The translations under genes and the position numbers were made by a program. A stretch of DNA of 64,000 nt from Notospermus geniculatus. Taxonomy: Eukaryota; Nemertea; Pilidiophora; Heteronemertea; Lineidae. Under the pieces are notes generated by a model that saw nothing but the letters and a program-made list of their open reading frames with translations, searched no databases and had not been told where the DNA came from. Location of the stretch: positions 578,065 through 642,064 of the forward strand of contig NMRB01000076.1 of assembly GCA_002633025.1 (NCBI GenBank). The letters are read 5' to 3'. This document shows, one piece after another, positions 37,101-42,304 of the stretch. The stretch's first letter is position 1; every line of letters begins with the position of its first letter.

Positions 37101-37241
37101 CTTGGGCCAGGTTGAAATGTATCGTGTTGTTAGATGCCTTCGTTTGAGCCTGGGTGCTCTTTCTGGTGCGTTTTGTTGGATCATCTGGTGGTTCGAGGCT
37201 GGCTTTACGCCTCGTCTTGATACCAGCCCTGGAGCTCATGC
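1100..37241 (-). CDS. Unidentified Lys/Ser/Pro-rich nuclear-type protein, spliced gene
   Basis: Four exons join in phase on the minus strand: A (37241-36799, ATG at 37239, or its copy at 40581-40139), B (25854-25788 or copy 15089-15023), C (3476-3412) and D (1173-1100). Together they give about 216 residues with an open 3' end. The protein starts MSSRAGIKTRRKASLEPPDD and is rich in K, S, T, P and Q, with SPTKGNKSKSEKSP-type motifs and short basic runs (KKKKVK) that suggest nuclear localisation. No folded domain is visible and I do not recognise the family. Very long repeat-filled introns separate the exons, so other exons may be missed. Assignment of C and D to the same gene rests on strand, phase and composition. 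Confidence 0.5.
1236..2170. mobile_element. Non-autonomous DNA element with an internal 300-bp tandem duplication
   Basis: Ends GCCCGCTTGGC and GCCAAGCGGGC are inverted. Inside, a unit of about 297 bp (CCTCCTGGTGGCAAAG.. ; repeated as CCCCTAGTGGCGAAG..) occurs twice at 1488-1784 and 1785-2080. A (CGCA)n run follows at 2077-2105. Confidence 0.6.
2433..2657. mobile_element. Diverged relative of the 23707-23950 MITE
   Basis: Arms contain GCACACTTCCGCCAAAATCT, CAACCAGAACCCTGATCTG, and on the other side CAGACTGAGGATCTGGTTG and AATTTGAGATTCGTCTA, matching the 23707-23950 element. It accounts for open frames seen here on both strands. Confidence 0.6.
2658..5108. other. Intronic sequence around exon C
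   Basis: Apart from exon C (3412-3476) I see no gene, tRNA or clear repeat. Short frames here look like chance. Confidence 0.4.
3412..3476 (-). CDS. Lys-rich protein, exon C (Gly-rich)
   Basis: 65-nt exon, acceptor TCTTTTCAG|ATCCAC, donor AGTAAG|GTAAGG, phase 1 in and 0 out. Joined to exon B the split codon gives Asp: DPPVGHGGDGGSCGGDLNSM then SK. It fits the phase of exons B and D exactly. Confidence 0.5.
5109..5588. mobile_element. MITE, TAGGGAGGTT termini
   Basis: ATAGGGAGGTTTCGCAACGT at the right (complement) pairs with TAGGGAGGTTCCGCATCGTC at the left. 480 bp, includes a C10 run near 5187. Confidence 0.55.
5983..6046. repeat. 64-bp hairpin, 26-bp arms
   Basis: CACGAGAACACAGCAACT and AGAACAAAT pair with ATTTGTTCT and AGTTGCTGTGTTCTTGTG across a loop of about 12 nt. 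One G:T-type pair and one bulge are seen. Confidence 0.65.
6121..6306 (-). mobile_element. SINE family A, with duplicated GTTTCCTCC segment
   Basis: On the minus strand: GGCTGTCGGAGTGGCACGAC head, TGATAGAGAGGATGACTCTT, then the GTTTCCTCCTGCT segment twice. Confidence 0.5.
6338..6603. mobile_element. MITE, TAGGGTAAAGTGG termini, hosting a second MITE
   Basis: Inverted ends TAGGGTAAAGTGGTACAATT and AATTGTACCACTTTACCCTA. Positions 6373-6519 inside are an independent element (AATAGGA..GCTCCTATT family). Confidence 0.7.
6373..6519. mobile_element. GCTCCTATT-family MITE, copy 1 (internally deleted)
   Basis: Matches 42951-43121 and 59416-59587 (ACCAATCACGTG, GCCATCTTTTGGCAATACGC, GGCTGACTGCTCCTATT). 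It lacks the left TIR-proximal 40 bp. Confidence 0.65.
6604..7926. other. Intronic, nothing recognised
   Basis: AT-rich, no paired splice sites around a convincing frame, no inverted-repeat ends found. Confidence 0.4.
7927..8345 (+). repeat. 60-bp minisatellite, about seven units
   Basis: Unit of the type CTGACTTCCTTGCTTCAAGC, AGCACCTGCAGTGTTTGACA, CAAAATCCCTCATTCTATG, with substitutions and a small duplication (TGTTTGACAATGTTTGACAC near 8212-8231). Confidence 0.75.
9023..9297. other. Assembly gap (275 N)
   Basis: Unsequenced. Open frames that run through it have no support. Confidence 0.99.
9298..10974. other. Intronic, nothing recognised
   Basis: Includes a TGACGTCA-rich stretch at 9705-9795 but no supported element or gene. 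Confidence 0.35.
10975..11422. mobile_element. MITE with 38-bp ends and repeated GCGCACATCG motifs
   Basis: AAGCCTAGCGCACATCGACC and its near complement GTTGATGTGCGCTAGGCTT form long inverted ends. The motif (G)CGCACATCG or its complement occurs seven times inside, spaced 40-80 bp. Confidence 0.65.
12352..12618 (-). pseudogene. Unidentified coding-like open frame (copy 1)
   Basis: Sister of the frame at 22297-22602: the same 80 C-terminal residues up to PVMRR and TAG, with a small insertion (about 12598-12626) that alters the N-terminal part. One or both copies are probably non-functional. Confidence 0.28.
12720..13700 (+). repeat. Imperfect minisatellite, about 73-bp units (block 1 left)
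   Basis: Core GACTGGTATCTGCTGACTGT, TGGTATTCTA, GTGTCAGTTGGTATTC, AAGGTAGCCTCTGAA. The most regular part is 12985-13230; flanking units are more diverged. Repeated in block 1 right. Confidence 0.75.
14871..14990. mobile_element. Small MITE, GGGCTGTATTCTAGAAGC ends (copy in block 1 left)
   Basis: GGGCTGTATTCTAGAAGCTT and AGGCTTCCAGAACACAGGCC are inverted ends, with TTAACTCTAAG inside each. Also present in the right block at 25639-25757, so it predates the duplication. Confidence 0.6.
15023..15089 (-). CDS. Lys-rich protein, exon B (copy 1)
   Basis: Identical in all 67 bases to 25788-25854 while the flanking non-coding sequence differs at many sites, consistent with selection on the exon. Phase 0 in and 1 out means the two copies cannot be joined in frame (GGT CAG CGA TAG results). 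Confidence 0.52.
15370..15710 (-). pseudogene. Ty3/Gypsy-like pol fragment (RNase H-integrase linker)
   Basis: Minus-strand frames read EKLLEMQKGDAELGPIIEYL, then after a stop and frameshift DPKVRALARQCQVDALLYRA and GHNRQIMVPKKLQ. The spacing (DxELxxIIxYL ... VDxLLYR ... IMVPK) is typical of the segment between RNase H and the integrase zinc finger in Gypsy-class polyproteins. Short and broken; no LTRs seen. Confidence 0.4.
15791..15915. mobile_element. Small palindromic MITE, GGCTG..TATTCATAAAAG ends
   Basis: GGCTGGTATTCATAAAAGTT and ACCTTTTATGAATATCAGCC are inverted ends of a 125-bp element related to the CATAAAA family. Confidence 0.6.
15970..16296 (-). pseudogene. Continuation of the decayed transposon-type protein
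   Basis: An open frame following the fragments at 16389-17502 on the same strand, Cys/His-rich (CNHTFSNTGAKGLTTVLEHG, then FDARCHPEP and NNDHAHAV). It may be the 3' part of the same element. No clear domain. Confidence 0.2.
16389..17502 (-). pseudogene. Decayed transposon-type protein, unclassified family
   Basis: Consecutive minus-strand fragments: KIRMFTPSEVTCQQRNLEEV (17502-17380), then FKFNGDGREVGGKAGTFLSV and LERFLQNLIADHTFFLSADL (17050-16795), then after a stop DMDIPMDRAYDGALVSTIGG and LSRAAEKCLINLEVQRIF (16660-16520). The pattern K-x-(N/S)-G-D-G-R ... SADLKF recalls unclassified transposase-like proteins of invertebrates, recalled by eye only. Stops and a missing middle section show it is dead. 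The N-terminal piece recurs at 20060-20216. Confidence 0.35.
17380..17517. repeat. Block shared with 20095-20233, left of the foldback
   Basis: Covers the transposon protein N-terminal piece and runs to GTTGTTTTCTTTCTA. The partner reads GTTGTTTTTGTTCTA and continues AGTGGCTG, so similarity stops at the foldback boundary. Confidence 0.7.
17518..18948. mobile_element. 1.4 kb foldback element built of self-complementary 20-bp units
   Basis: The ends are inverted copies starting TACGGCGCCCGTTACGGGAC and followed by ATGTATTTTTT(A)n. Between them, about 70 units of the type CTCGCACTGCGACTTTATAAA face inward on the left (to about 18290). The complementary type GTCGCAGTGCGAG fills the right half. 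Single units are themselves near-palindromes (GTCGCACTGCGAC), so the strand can pair in many registers. TA at both ends could be a TA target duplication. No coding potential; frames read through it are repetitive. Confidence 0.8.
17568..18912. repeat. Minisatellite array inside the foldback element
   Basis: Units of 18-23 bp with an invariant CGCACTGCG or CGCAGTGCG core and variable A/T spacers (TTTATAAA, TTTTTAAAGT, TTTTAAT, TTTTAATCTCACAAT). Higher-order blocks recur, such as the CTCACAATCTC motif near 17665, 17878, 18011 and 18121 and its complement near 18540 and 18808, which shows segmental amplification. Confidence 0.8.
18950..19400. repeat. Duplicated block 4, left copy (pair 27372-27825)
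   Basis: Shared from GAAGATCAACAACATT through a SINE to the GTACCCTCAAAAAAATT region. The left border coincides with the foldback element. Confidence 0.8.
19071..19281 (-). mobile_element. tRNA-headed SINE, family A
   Basis: On the minus strand: GGGCTGTGAGAGTGGAGTGG head, B box GGTTCGATTCC, then GGTTTCCCCCTGCAGTAC and ATTGTCTAGAGAACTAATAA tail. Lies in duplicated block 4. Confidence 0.65.
19927..20049. mobile_element. Small palindromic MITE, CAGGGCC termini
   Basis: CAGGGCCCAAATCCATAAAA and its complement TTTTATGGATTTCGGCCCTG enclose about 80 bp. Same family as the outer element at 60992-62062. It interrupts the transposon protein copy at 20060. Confidence 0.7.
20060..20216 (-). pseudogene. 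Second copy of the transposon protein N-terminal piece
   Basis: Same residues as 17311-17502 (KIRMFTPSEVTC ... NLEEVVREVNKNIHDLNESS), then diverging where the MITE at 19927-20049 is inserted. The frame extends upstream to about 20321. Confidence 0.35.
20930..21430 (-). pseudogene. Scrambled fragments of a ubiquitin-specific protease (USP)
   Basis: Three minus-strand pieces match USP catalytic-domain boxes. The first (about 21430-21290) reads GLTGLDNMGNTCYQNSNIQC, the Cys box with the nucleophile Cys kept. It then needs a frameshift to read RIPLQSFFDSDEFRPR before a GTAAGT donor. The second (21236-21050) follows an acceptor TTGACCTACAG and reads DCFDLHFAEERL, then CPQC and INMVGFPTILIIHF, like the zinc-finger and beta segment of USP4/USP8-type enzymes. 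The third (21030-20940) reads NIEQHDAQEFLSFLLNTLHE, the QQDAQEF box. In real USPs the DAQEF box precedes the finger segment; here the order is reversed. The His box is not seen. A broken, rearranged pseudogene is the simplest reading. Confidence 0.5.
21445..21685. mobile_element. TTAA-site MITE beside the USP fragments
   Basis: TTAA (21441-21444, 21686-21689) flanks AGGAGCTGGACGTCCAAGTT and its complement. 241 bp. It accounts for the N-terminal part of an open frame that otherwise appears joined to the USP Cys box. Confidence 0.65.
21874..22282 (-). pseudogene. Unidentified coding-like remnant beside the USP fragments
   Basis: Two overlapping frames are open here. One reads LWLKGQGGNFALKSCPRDVL then DEYLKQIYKPPTK up to a GTAAAC donor near 21943; the other reads AYRLVITEDWLINGNTLFDG and VIVELWKFKNPGGTSTKYV. 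The good residue patterns in two frames suggest an ancestral coding region broken by a frameshift. The right-hand part (22201-22282) is shared with 12256-12337. No family is recognised. Confidence 0.25.
22297..22602 (-). CDS. Unidentified coding-like open frame (copy 2)
   Basis: An open frame of about 100 codons ending TAG, containing LERQETHQMIHSRRRVLSQL and LPGGSFKPLHHPRLMTADYL, acidic and polar near the end (SESSDDASAMLSDHPSLREW). Composition looks protein-like and the core is conserved in the duplicate block at 12352-12594 with one residue change (Ala to Thr). I do not recognise it. It may be part of a decayed mobile element or of the USP-like remnant to its left. Confidence 0.3.
   Translation of the reverse strand: MSPPLVSSSCWNLRFPGVIVKVLERQETHQMIHSRRRVLSQLTDLQIEEVIRPTLPGGSFKPLHHPRLMTADYLSESSDDASAMLSDHPSLREWIDPVMRR
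22665..23700 (+). repeat. Imperfect minisatellite, block 1 right copy
   Basis: Same array as 12720-13700 but with one more regular unit near 23045-23130 and other small length changes, so the two copies have diverged in unit number. Confidence 0.75.
23707..23950. mobile_element. MITE present in only one copy of duplicated block 1
   Basis: 244 bp with ends TAGACAAATCCCAAATT and its complement, then long inverted arms (GCGCACTTCCGCCGAAATAG, GAACCTCGGTCTGAAAC). The left block has the uninterrupted site ACCAATGATTGG near 13703. TIR arms exceed 80 bp. Confidence 0.75.
24369..24894. mobile_element. 526-bp insertion in block 1 right copy with 11-bp flanking repeats
   Basis: Sequence missing from the left block (near 14115) is flanked by direct repeats GGATGGGTTCA at 24358-24368 and 24884-24894. 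The interior holds an inverted pair (CGCACAAACCCTTGACGAAC / GTTCTCCATGGGTTTGTGCG). The type of element is not clear. Confidence 0.45.
25639..25757. mobile_element. Small MITE, sister of 14871-14990
   Basis: Same inverted ends (GGGCTGTATTCTAGAAGCTT / AGGCTTCTAGAATACAGGCC) at the matching place in block 1 right, with a few internal deletions. Confidence 0.6.
25788..25854 (-). CDS. Lys-rich protein, exon B (copy 2)
   Basis: 67-nt exon, acceptor CTCTTTCAG|GTCAGC in the sister copy (CTCTTTCAG also here), donor AAGAAAG|GTAACT, phase 0 in and 1 out. Encodes VSDSKASPKAGVKPQVTKSP plus KK, the same style as exon A. Identical over its full length to 15023-15089. Confidence 0.52.
27110..27255. mobile_element. 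146-bp palindromic MITE, AAAGCGG ends
   Basis: AAAGCGGTCCATCCACGTAC and its near complement; the interior pairs as CAATATTATTGC / GCAATAATATTG. Confidence 0.6.
27372..27825. repeat. Duplicated block 4, right copy (pair 18950-19400)
   Basis: Here the block is preceded by unrelated sequence (TTTGCCTGGGC) rather than the foldback element. It ends in a GTTTCCGCCAGA-type element terminus at about 27841. Confidence 0.8.
27488..27703 (-). mobile_element. tRNA-headed SINE, family A (sister of 19071)
   Basis: Same insertion as 19071-19281 within block 4 right, with a short extra ACCGGGT near the tail. Confidence 0.65.
28758..28835 (+). repeat. Hairpin plus tRNA-like SINE relic
   Basis: A 14-bp inverted repeat ACCGCTCCGCTATC / GATAGCGGAGCGGT with a one-base loop (28758-28786) runs into GTCCGCTCAGCAAGCGGC and a B-box-like GGGTTGGAATCC. 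Confidence 0.4.
31933..32048. mobile_element. Small element with CAGGGTGTCTA ends
   Basis: CAGGGTGTCTACAG at the left and TAGACACCC at the right, with TTTAAGACCTTTTTAAGACT inside, a repeat type I have seen in several animal genomes (recollection, not a search). Confidence 0.5.
32107..32321. mobile_element. Second copy of the CGTAACTTACG MITE family
   Basis: Same termini (TGACATCCC at the left, GGGATGTCAATTGTGATCTG at the right) and the same GCGTAAGTTAC / GTAACTTATGCGC interior as 37997-38241, more diverged. The left terminus is truncated. Confidence 0.6.
32322..34089. other. Intronic, mostly unique
   Basis: A modest CpG-richer patch near 33165-33310 and the hairpin at 33835. No gene supported. 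Confidence 0.35.
33835..33873. repeat. 15-bp perfect inverted repeat, 9-nt loop
   Basis: GGCTACCGCTAGGCT and AGCCTAGCGGTAGCC. Probably the core of a small MITE; the outer ends were not identified. Confidence 0.55.
34090..34205 (+). repeat. tRNA-like SINE relic
   Basis: GTGAGTGTCAGTGGGCAAGG and a B-box-like GGTTTGATTCCC at tRNA-like spacing, followed by TCCTTTTAAAGTGACC. One copy only, so the family is unclear. Confidence 0.35.
34372..34545. mobile_element. Pogo/Tigger-like repeat (copy in block 2 left)
   Basis: Begins CAGTGGAACCTCTCTATTAA; inverted internal GTGTCC..AATAGAGAGGTGTCC. CAGTRGAACCTC is the usual end of pogo/Tigger elements. The right terminus is unclear. Confidence 0.45.
35756..36397. 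mobile_element. PIF/Harbinger-type MITE with TTA target duplication
   Basis: Inverted ends CCAGACTGGGCCGTCACGC (about 28 bp with one or two mismatches) flanked by TTA on both sides (35753-35755, 36398-36400). The sister block shows the empty site TCTTCTTTACTGAC at about 39752, with a single TTA. A 3-bp TTA/TWA duplication is typical of Harbinger elements. 642 bp, no transposase. Confidence 0.75.
36505..36720 (+). mobile_element. tRNA-headed SINE, family A
   Basis: GGGCTGCCAGAGGAGCACAG head; body with GATAGCACAG and CACCCCGGTTTCCTCCTGCT; tail ATTGTCTACAGAGGTAATAA then TGCCGTACATCATTTGG. Member of a family with at least seven copies here. Confidence 0.65.
36799..37241 (-). CDS. Lys-rich protein, exon A (copy 1), first coding exon
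   Basis: Acceptor CTATTTTAG|GC precedes the ATG at 37239. The frame stays open for 147 codons to the donor GACAAG|GTAGGA (phase 0). The 5' acceptor implies an upstream untranslated exon. The sequence is Lys/Ser/Thr/Pro-rich with ALKREKLKSQGKGSQGSGKG and SPTKGNKSKSEKSP. The copy at 40139-40581 encodes the same 147 residues. Confidence 0.68.
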
Positions 37242-37996
37242 CTAAAATAGAAAAGTGTGCTGTTGTAAGTAAAAATCATGAGGATAACCTATCTGTCATC
37301 ATCTAGCTTGTACATTTTACGTCTTTACACAAAGAAAAGGCTAGGATATCTCACAAATTTGACCTTTCTAAAAGCTGATTGATCCCTGAGCAACTCTGAA
37401 ATGTCGTTTTTCGGGAAATGTCAATGTCAGTCAAGCTCAAAGGAAAGGGGTTCATTTAGGTCTGTATTACTCTTCCATATTTGCCAGGAGAGGACCAGGG
37501 ACCTTATTCACAAACCTTCCGTAACTTTAAGGACACGCAAATCCTTTGTCAGGCGGATAACAAACAATAGGTTATCTGCAAATGGACGATAATTTACAGG
37601 CCTTTAGATTCCCCTCTAGTCCAGACACCCTCTATTTTTTTACCTTATTTTGGGGACATTTTTCGTCGCATATTCATCTCCATCTTGAAGCCATCAGTCA
37701 CCAAGGAGACTGGGTTTTGTAGTTATGAGAGTCATAGAAATAAAGAAAATCCAATCCTTCATGTTTGAAAAGTGCAGGAGAGCTATTTATTACACTCCTC
37801 AGAAGTGCTAGGAGAGCTATTAGCTCTCGGGGAAAACTTTAATGACAAAGATTTGTTTCTTCATGGAGTTTTTGTTTTCTGGAGACGTGGCCTTAGCGTC
37901 AATGTTTGTATCTTTGGCGTATATACGCTAAAAATAGGCGTGAAGGGAAACCCTGTTTCCCAAAGGTTCCCTGCTCCATAAATTACATGTACAATA

Positions 37997-38241
37997 CAGG
38001 TCACAACTGACATCCCTACGGCTTCGCGTAAGTTACTCGTAAGTTATGCGTAACTTACGGCTTTGGTTTTGCGTAACTCACTGCGTAACTCGCCAAAATC
38101 GCGTAACTCGCCTCGTAAATCGTTGCGTACCTAGCGAAATTCACATAACTCACCTCGTAAGTTACGCTCGTGAGTTGTTGCATAAGTTACGAGTGACTTA
38201 CGCGTAACTTACGCGAATTTAGGGATGTCAATTGTGACCTG
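37997..38241. mobile_element. MITE with CGTAACTTACG-type interior, CAGGTCAC termini
   Basis: Ends CAGGTCACAACTGACATCCC and its complement ..GATGTCAATTGTGACCTG, with TA on both sides. Absent from the sister block at about 34240. The interior repeats GCGTAACTTACG-like palindromes. Confidence 0.7.
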
Positions 38242-38373
38242 TACTGTACCTACATGTAGGAATATTCTCTGTTCTGTTCTGATCCGATTCCAAGCAAATA
38301 AAGGATGAGAGGCAACAGCCATGTTTCAGAACTTTTATCATAGCACATGGCAAGTATTTTGTCAATGTACAGT

Positions 38374-38543
38374 GGAACCTCTCTATTAAGGACACCTTTG
38401 GGACTGACAAGATGCTGTCCTGAATTGAGAGGCGTCCTGATTACAGAGGTCAAAATGAATAGAAACGAACAGTATGGGATTGAATTTTGGTGTCCTTAAT
38501 AGAGAGGTGCCCTGCTGGCAGATGTGTCCGCTAAGGGAGGTTG
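38374..38543. mobile_element. Pogo/Tigger-like repeat (copy in block 2 right)
   Basis: Same sequence as 34372-34545, preceded by TA. Related, more decayed copies lie near 29595-29770 (GGACACC, TTAAGGACAC) and end near 53857 (GAGAGGTTCCACAGTG). Confidence 0.45.
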
Positions 38544-39860
38544 GAGTAAGCCTGGTCAATAGACCAATTGTCAGATGTTTAACCACCTGCAAGGCTCCTA
38601 ACCTCCACAACGTGTGGTAAAGCTACACTAACACAAAAGTCACACAACATGAATCAGTATGGAGGTTCAGAGATGAACAAACGCCGAAATCTTCTGGCTT
38701 CAGGGATACTATGGTCAATTAAGCTGCAAATCCCAAGATGGTCTTTCATTAGAGAACCAGAGCCAAAAACCATTCAATTGTATTGAATCGCACAGCAATC
38801 GATTATCGACTTTGAAATGATGAAGTAGTTTACAGCGGGTGGTGCTACCTTTTGTTCACTTATGGAACTTCTGTCTTAGCGTTCACTAACATGAGCAATA
38901 CTGATGTGGAAGCCTGGGCAACCACATATCAGATTTAAAGCATCTCTCGCAGAGGACAACAGTTGGTGGTATTTATGTGAAACATTTCCACAGACCATGT
39001 TTTCGAAAGGTGAGAAAATATCAGCTAAAACCTTAAGTTAATTTATTTTAAGTCATGTAAGTAGACGATAGACAAATCACATCTGACAGACTGACAAAAT
39101 CAACACCAAGTTATGTTCATCACTGGTTCGTCATGCATCTCTCTTGAGATAATACTTTTTCTCAATAATAAGATCTTTTTCAAAGCGGATAAGATTCTTA
39201 AAGTGAAAATTTAGAAGAATCTTCAAATAAATCCATTGGAACATCTTTTGCAGTTCACTGTGCTGCCATCTATGAATTAAAGAAGAAATCAATACAGTGA
39301 AGTTACGCTGACTGCTGCAATGGGAGCAGCAAGATTTTCTGTGTTCAGAGGTCATGTGCCAACCAAAGACACTGGGTCTGGTTAGACTGGACGGCCCAGT
39401 ACAAAACTGGAACAAAAAGTGTTTAGTAGATCGCATTGATAATACCCATGAAAAGCTTGAAGGTTTTATAAAACTGTGTTTGATAGGCAACAGTTTTTTT
39501 TCCACAAATACAAGTGGACCACAACCAATACCTTCCTTTTTTGAAACGAGGCGAGCATAGGTGTTCACAGCTTAATTGGCATCGTCACAAAGATAAAGGT
39601 ACAATACAATCATGTCGTGACTTCAGCACTTTCTCTTTGACTTTGTACACATTTCAAAATAATGACAGTTCCTCTGCAACGCAAATGCCATCTGTGAACT
39701 ACAAGAGGAACTAAAATGTTGAACTTGTCTTCTTGGACTTGAACTTGTCTTCTTTACTGACAACTGTTACTTTTTGCAAGTCCACAAAATGAAACTGCAT
39801 GAAACAAATGGCAAAAATCTGTCATTTTCTGTTAGCTATCATCAGAGACAGCAGGATTTA

Positions 39861-40060
39861 GGGCTGCCAGAGGAGCACAGTGGAAACACTGGTGCCCGTC
39901 ACCACTGAGGTTCCAAGTATGATTATTTAATCTCAAGTCACACCCCCATTCTTCATGTGGTAAAGACCGACGAATCTTTGATAGCACAGATTTTCCGGGC
40001 ACCCCGGTTTCCTCCTGCTGTACATTGTCTACAGAGGTAATAATGCCGTACATCATTTGG
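39861..40060 (+). mobile_element. tRNA-headed SINE, family A (sister of 36505)
   Basis: Same insertion as 36505-36720 at the matching place in block 2 right, with a short deletion before the tail. Confidence 0.65.
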
Positions 40061-40138
40061 CACGTGGTTCTTCACATTTTTTCAACTTCACAATTTCTTG
40101 TACAAAATACGACAAATTTCACATGAAAGTTATCCTAC

Positions 40139-40581
40139 CTTGTCCCTGGTGTTGGGCACTTTCAGACTACCGAACTTTCCATCCTTGCGACGACTCTGAT
40201 TGAGGTGGTGGACATTCGGACTCTTCTCAGATTTCGACTTGTTGCCTTTAGTCGGACTCTTGGGGGAAGCAGGCTTCGTTGAGACAGGAGACGCCTTGTT
40301 GGTTGTTGAAGCTTTTTGTGATACAGCAACACCTGCCTTACCAGATGTATTCTGTGCCTTCGTGGAATTCTTTGCACATGGTCCTTTTCCACTGCCTTGG
40401 CTCCCCTTACCCTGACTCTTTAGTTTCTCTCTCTTCAGGGCTTGGGCCAGGTTGAAATGTATCGTGTTGTTAGATGCCTTCGTTTGAGCCTGGGTGCTCT
40501 TTCTGGTGCGTTTTGTTGGATCATCTGGTGGTTCGAGGCTGGCTTTACGCCTCGTCTTGATACCAGCCCTGGAGCTCATGC
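40139..40581 (-). CDS. Lys-rich protein, exon A (copy 2)
   Basis: Same acceptor, ATG (40579) and donor as the copy at 36799-37241. I count three base differences over the 441 coding bases, all synonymous (Ser, Thr and Gln codons). Splicing this copy into the other would put GCA TGA after the donor, an immediate stop. The two cannot be consecutive coding exons; they are alleles, alternative first exons or a recent duplicate. Confidence 0.65.
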
Positions 40582-40919
40582 CTAAAATAGAAAAGTTTGC
40601 TGTTGTTAGTAAAAATCATGAGGATAACCTATCTGTCATCATCTAGCTTGTACATTTTACGTCTTTACACAGAGAAAAGGCTAGGATATCTCACAAATTT
40701 GACCTTTCTAAAAGCTGATTGATCCCTGAGCAATTCTGAAATGTCATTTTTCGGGAAATGTCAATGTCAGTCAGGCTCAACAGGAAAGGGGTTCACTGGT
40801 CTGTTCACTCTTCCATATTTGCCAGGAGAGGGCTGCGCTATTTGGAAATTTAGAGCCAAATTGGTATATTTAGGCTCAATTTCTGACCTTGTTACATGTA
40901 CTTGATTCACAACAATTAT

Positions 40920-41356
40920 TACTCTCCATTCCAAATCCCCTTGGCGCGAGGTTTATCAACGATAGCTCCGCAACGGCTGGGCCGATTTTGATGAAACATA
41001 CGTCAGTTGACTTATCTTTCTTGGCGGTACAGCCATCATCACAGTCAATTTCCCGAAAAACGTGACAGAAAAAAGTTGTTTCACAAATCACCGTTTGTGC
41101 TGACGGCCGAAATGGCGGCCATTTTGAAATGACGCAATGCATCGCGCACGTGTAAACTGCACTGAACAGCATCGCGAAATGAAATGGGTTTTGAGAAAGA
41201 GGTCCGTTATGCAGACCTTACGCAAAAAATGAAGATAGCAGAAAGATACCGGCAAGAAAGACAAGTTTATTGATGTATGGTATGTTGAATTTGGCCCAGC
41301 CGTTGAGGAGATATCGGCCGAAAACCTCGCGCCAAGGGGATTTGGAATGAAGAGTA
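40920..41356. mobile_element. 437-bp MITE, TACTCTCCATTCCAAATCCC ends
   Basis: Long inverted ends: CCATTCCAAATCCCCTTGGC then GCGAGGTTT, and the complement ending GATTTGGAATGAAGAGTA. Confidence 0.7.
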
Positions 41357-42304
41357 AGAATGAATGTTTCAGCTTAAGTCCCTTGCGACTTCAGCCAATC
41401 AGGTTTAAATTTAGCACTGGCGACTGGCAGTAGGCCTACTGATCCTGCAGGAGGAGCAAATGGAGTGACACCCAAGAATAAAGTCCCAAAACTCCTTTGA
41501 AAGTATCGAGTTTGCACTGAGAGCAGATATTACACCGAATGGAAAGTAGGCTTTTGAATGTAAAGGACAAATGTAGAATTCAACTGCTTTAAGAAATAGT
41601 TCTCCAACTGGTCATTTCAACAACTCAAGCCATTTTCCCCAACACAGTATCACACTCCATGCCCAGACAAGCAGGCACACCACCCCACTGCAGTCACTGA
41701 GCACCACACAAAAGAGAAAGTTCACCAGAAAGATGTGGTAACCATGGCAATACCAACTCCGCTATAGTAACATACACCGGTACCTAGGCATGTCACAGAG
41801 CTCCAAGTTCCACGCTCTCAGGATCTATCAATACGATCCAGGCTGTGATGGAGCAGGAGTAAAGTTTAAAGGCGTGGAAATGCAACCCTAATATAGGCAA
41901 AAACGAAAAGTATTGGAGGGTGTCCAATCTGGGTAGGAAGAGGGTGAATCTTTATCATAAACAGGGTGGGATATCCATCTACATACAGTCTGATCAGCTG
42001 GTCCCTAGGAACATGAGGAATGGAGGCAATTATTCAACAGTTCCAAGCAAACATATTTTGACGGTTTTAATTGAACTCCTTTCCTTGGCGAAGTTGAGAC
42101 TGGCCGATGATATTAGCATTCGGGAATGTCAAAGGAAGTGCTACCAAAACAACCACTAAAAGAATCATTGATGAAAACTCTCTGGACCAAGATGAAACTT
42201 GCAGGGCGAAGGCATAGGAGTTTCTTCAAGAAATGAAGTGATAGAGAGGACTCAGAATGGCAACAGGGAAGATTCGATCATGAATTTTTGCAATATACAT
42301 GTAT

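Larger units (their letters stand above)
34227..37495. repeat. Duplicated block 2, left copy (pair 37973-40834)
   Basis: Shared from CTCCATAAATTACATG to GCCAGGAGAGG. Contains exon A copy 1, a SINE, a pogo-like repeat and, only here, a Harbinger-type MITE at 35756-36397. Confidence 0.85.
37973..40834. repeat. Duplicated block 2, right copy (pair 34227-37495)
   Basis: Contains exon A copy 2 and, only here, the MITE at 37997-38241. Lies almost directly beside the left copy in the same orientation, a tandem arrangement. Confidence 0.85.

Noticed and set aside
39131-39568. 145-codon minus-strand frame in block 2 right
   Set aside because: The left sister block carries frame-breaking differences at the same place, composition is not protein-like, and no splice sites frame it.
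15000-41000. A complex multi-gene system such as an immune or biosynthetic cluster
   Set aside because: Apart from the two spliced genes, the coding signals here are isolated, broken and of different origins; nothing suggests co-operation.
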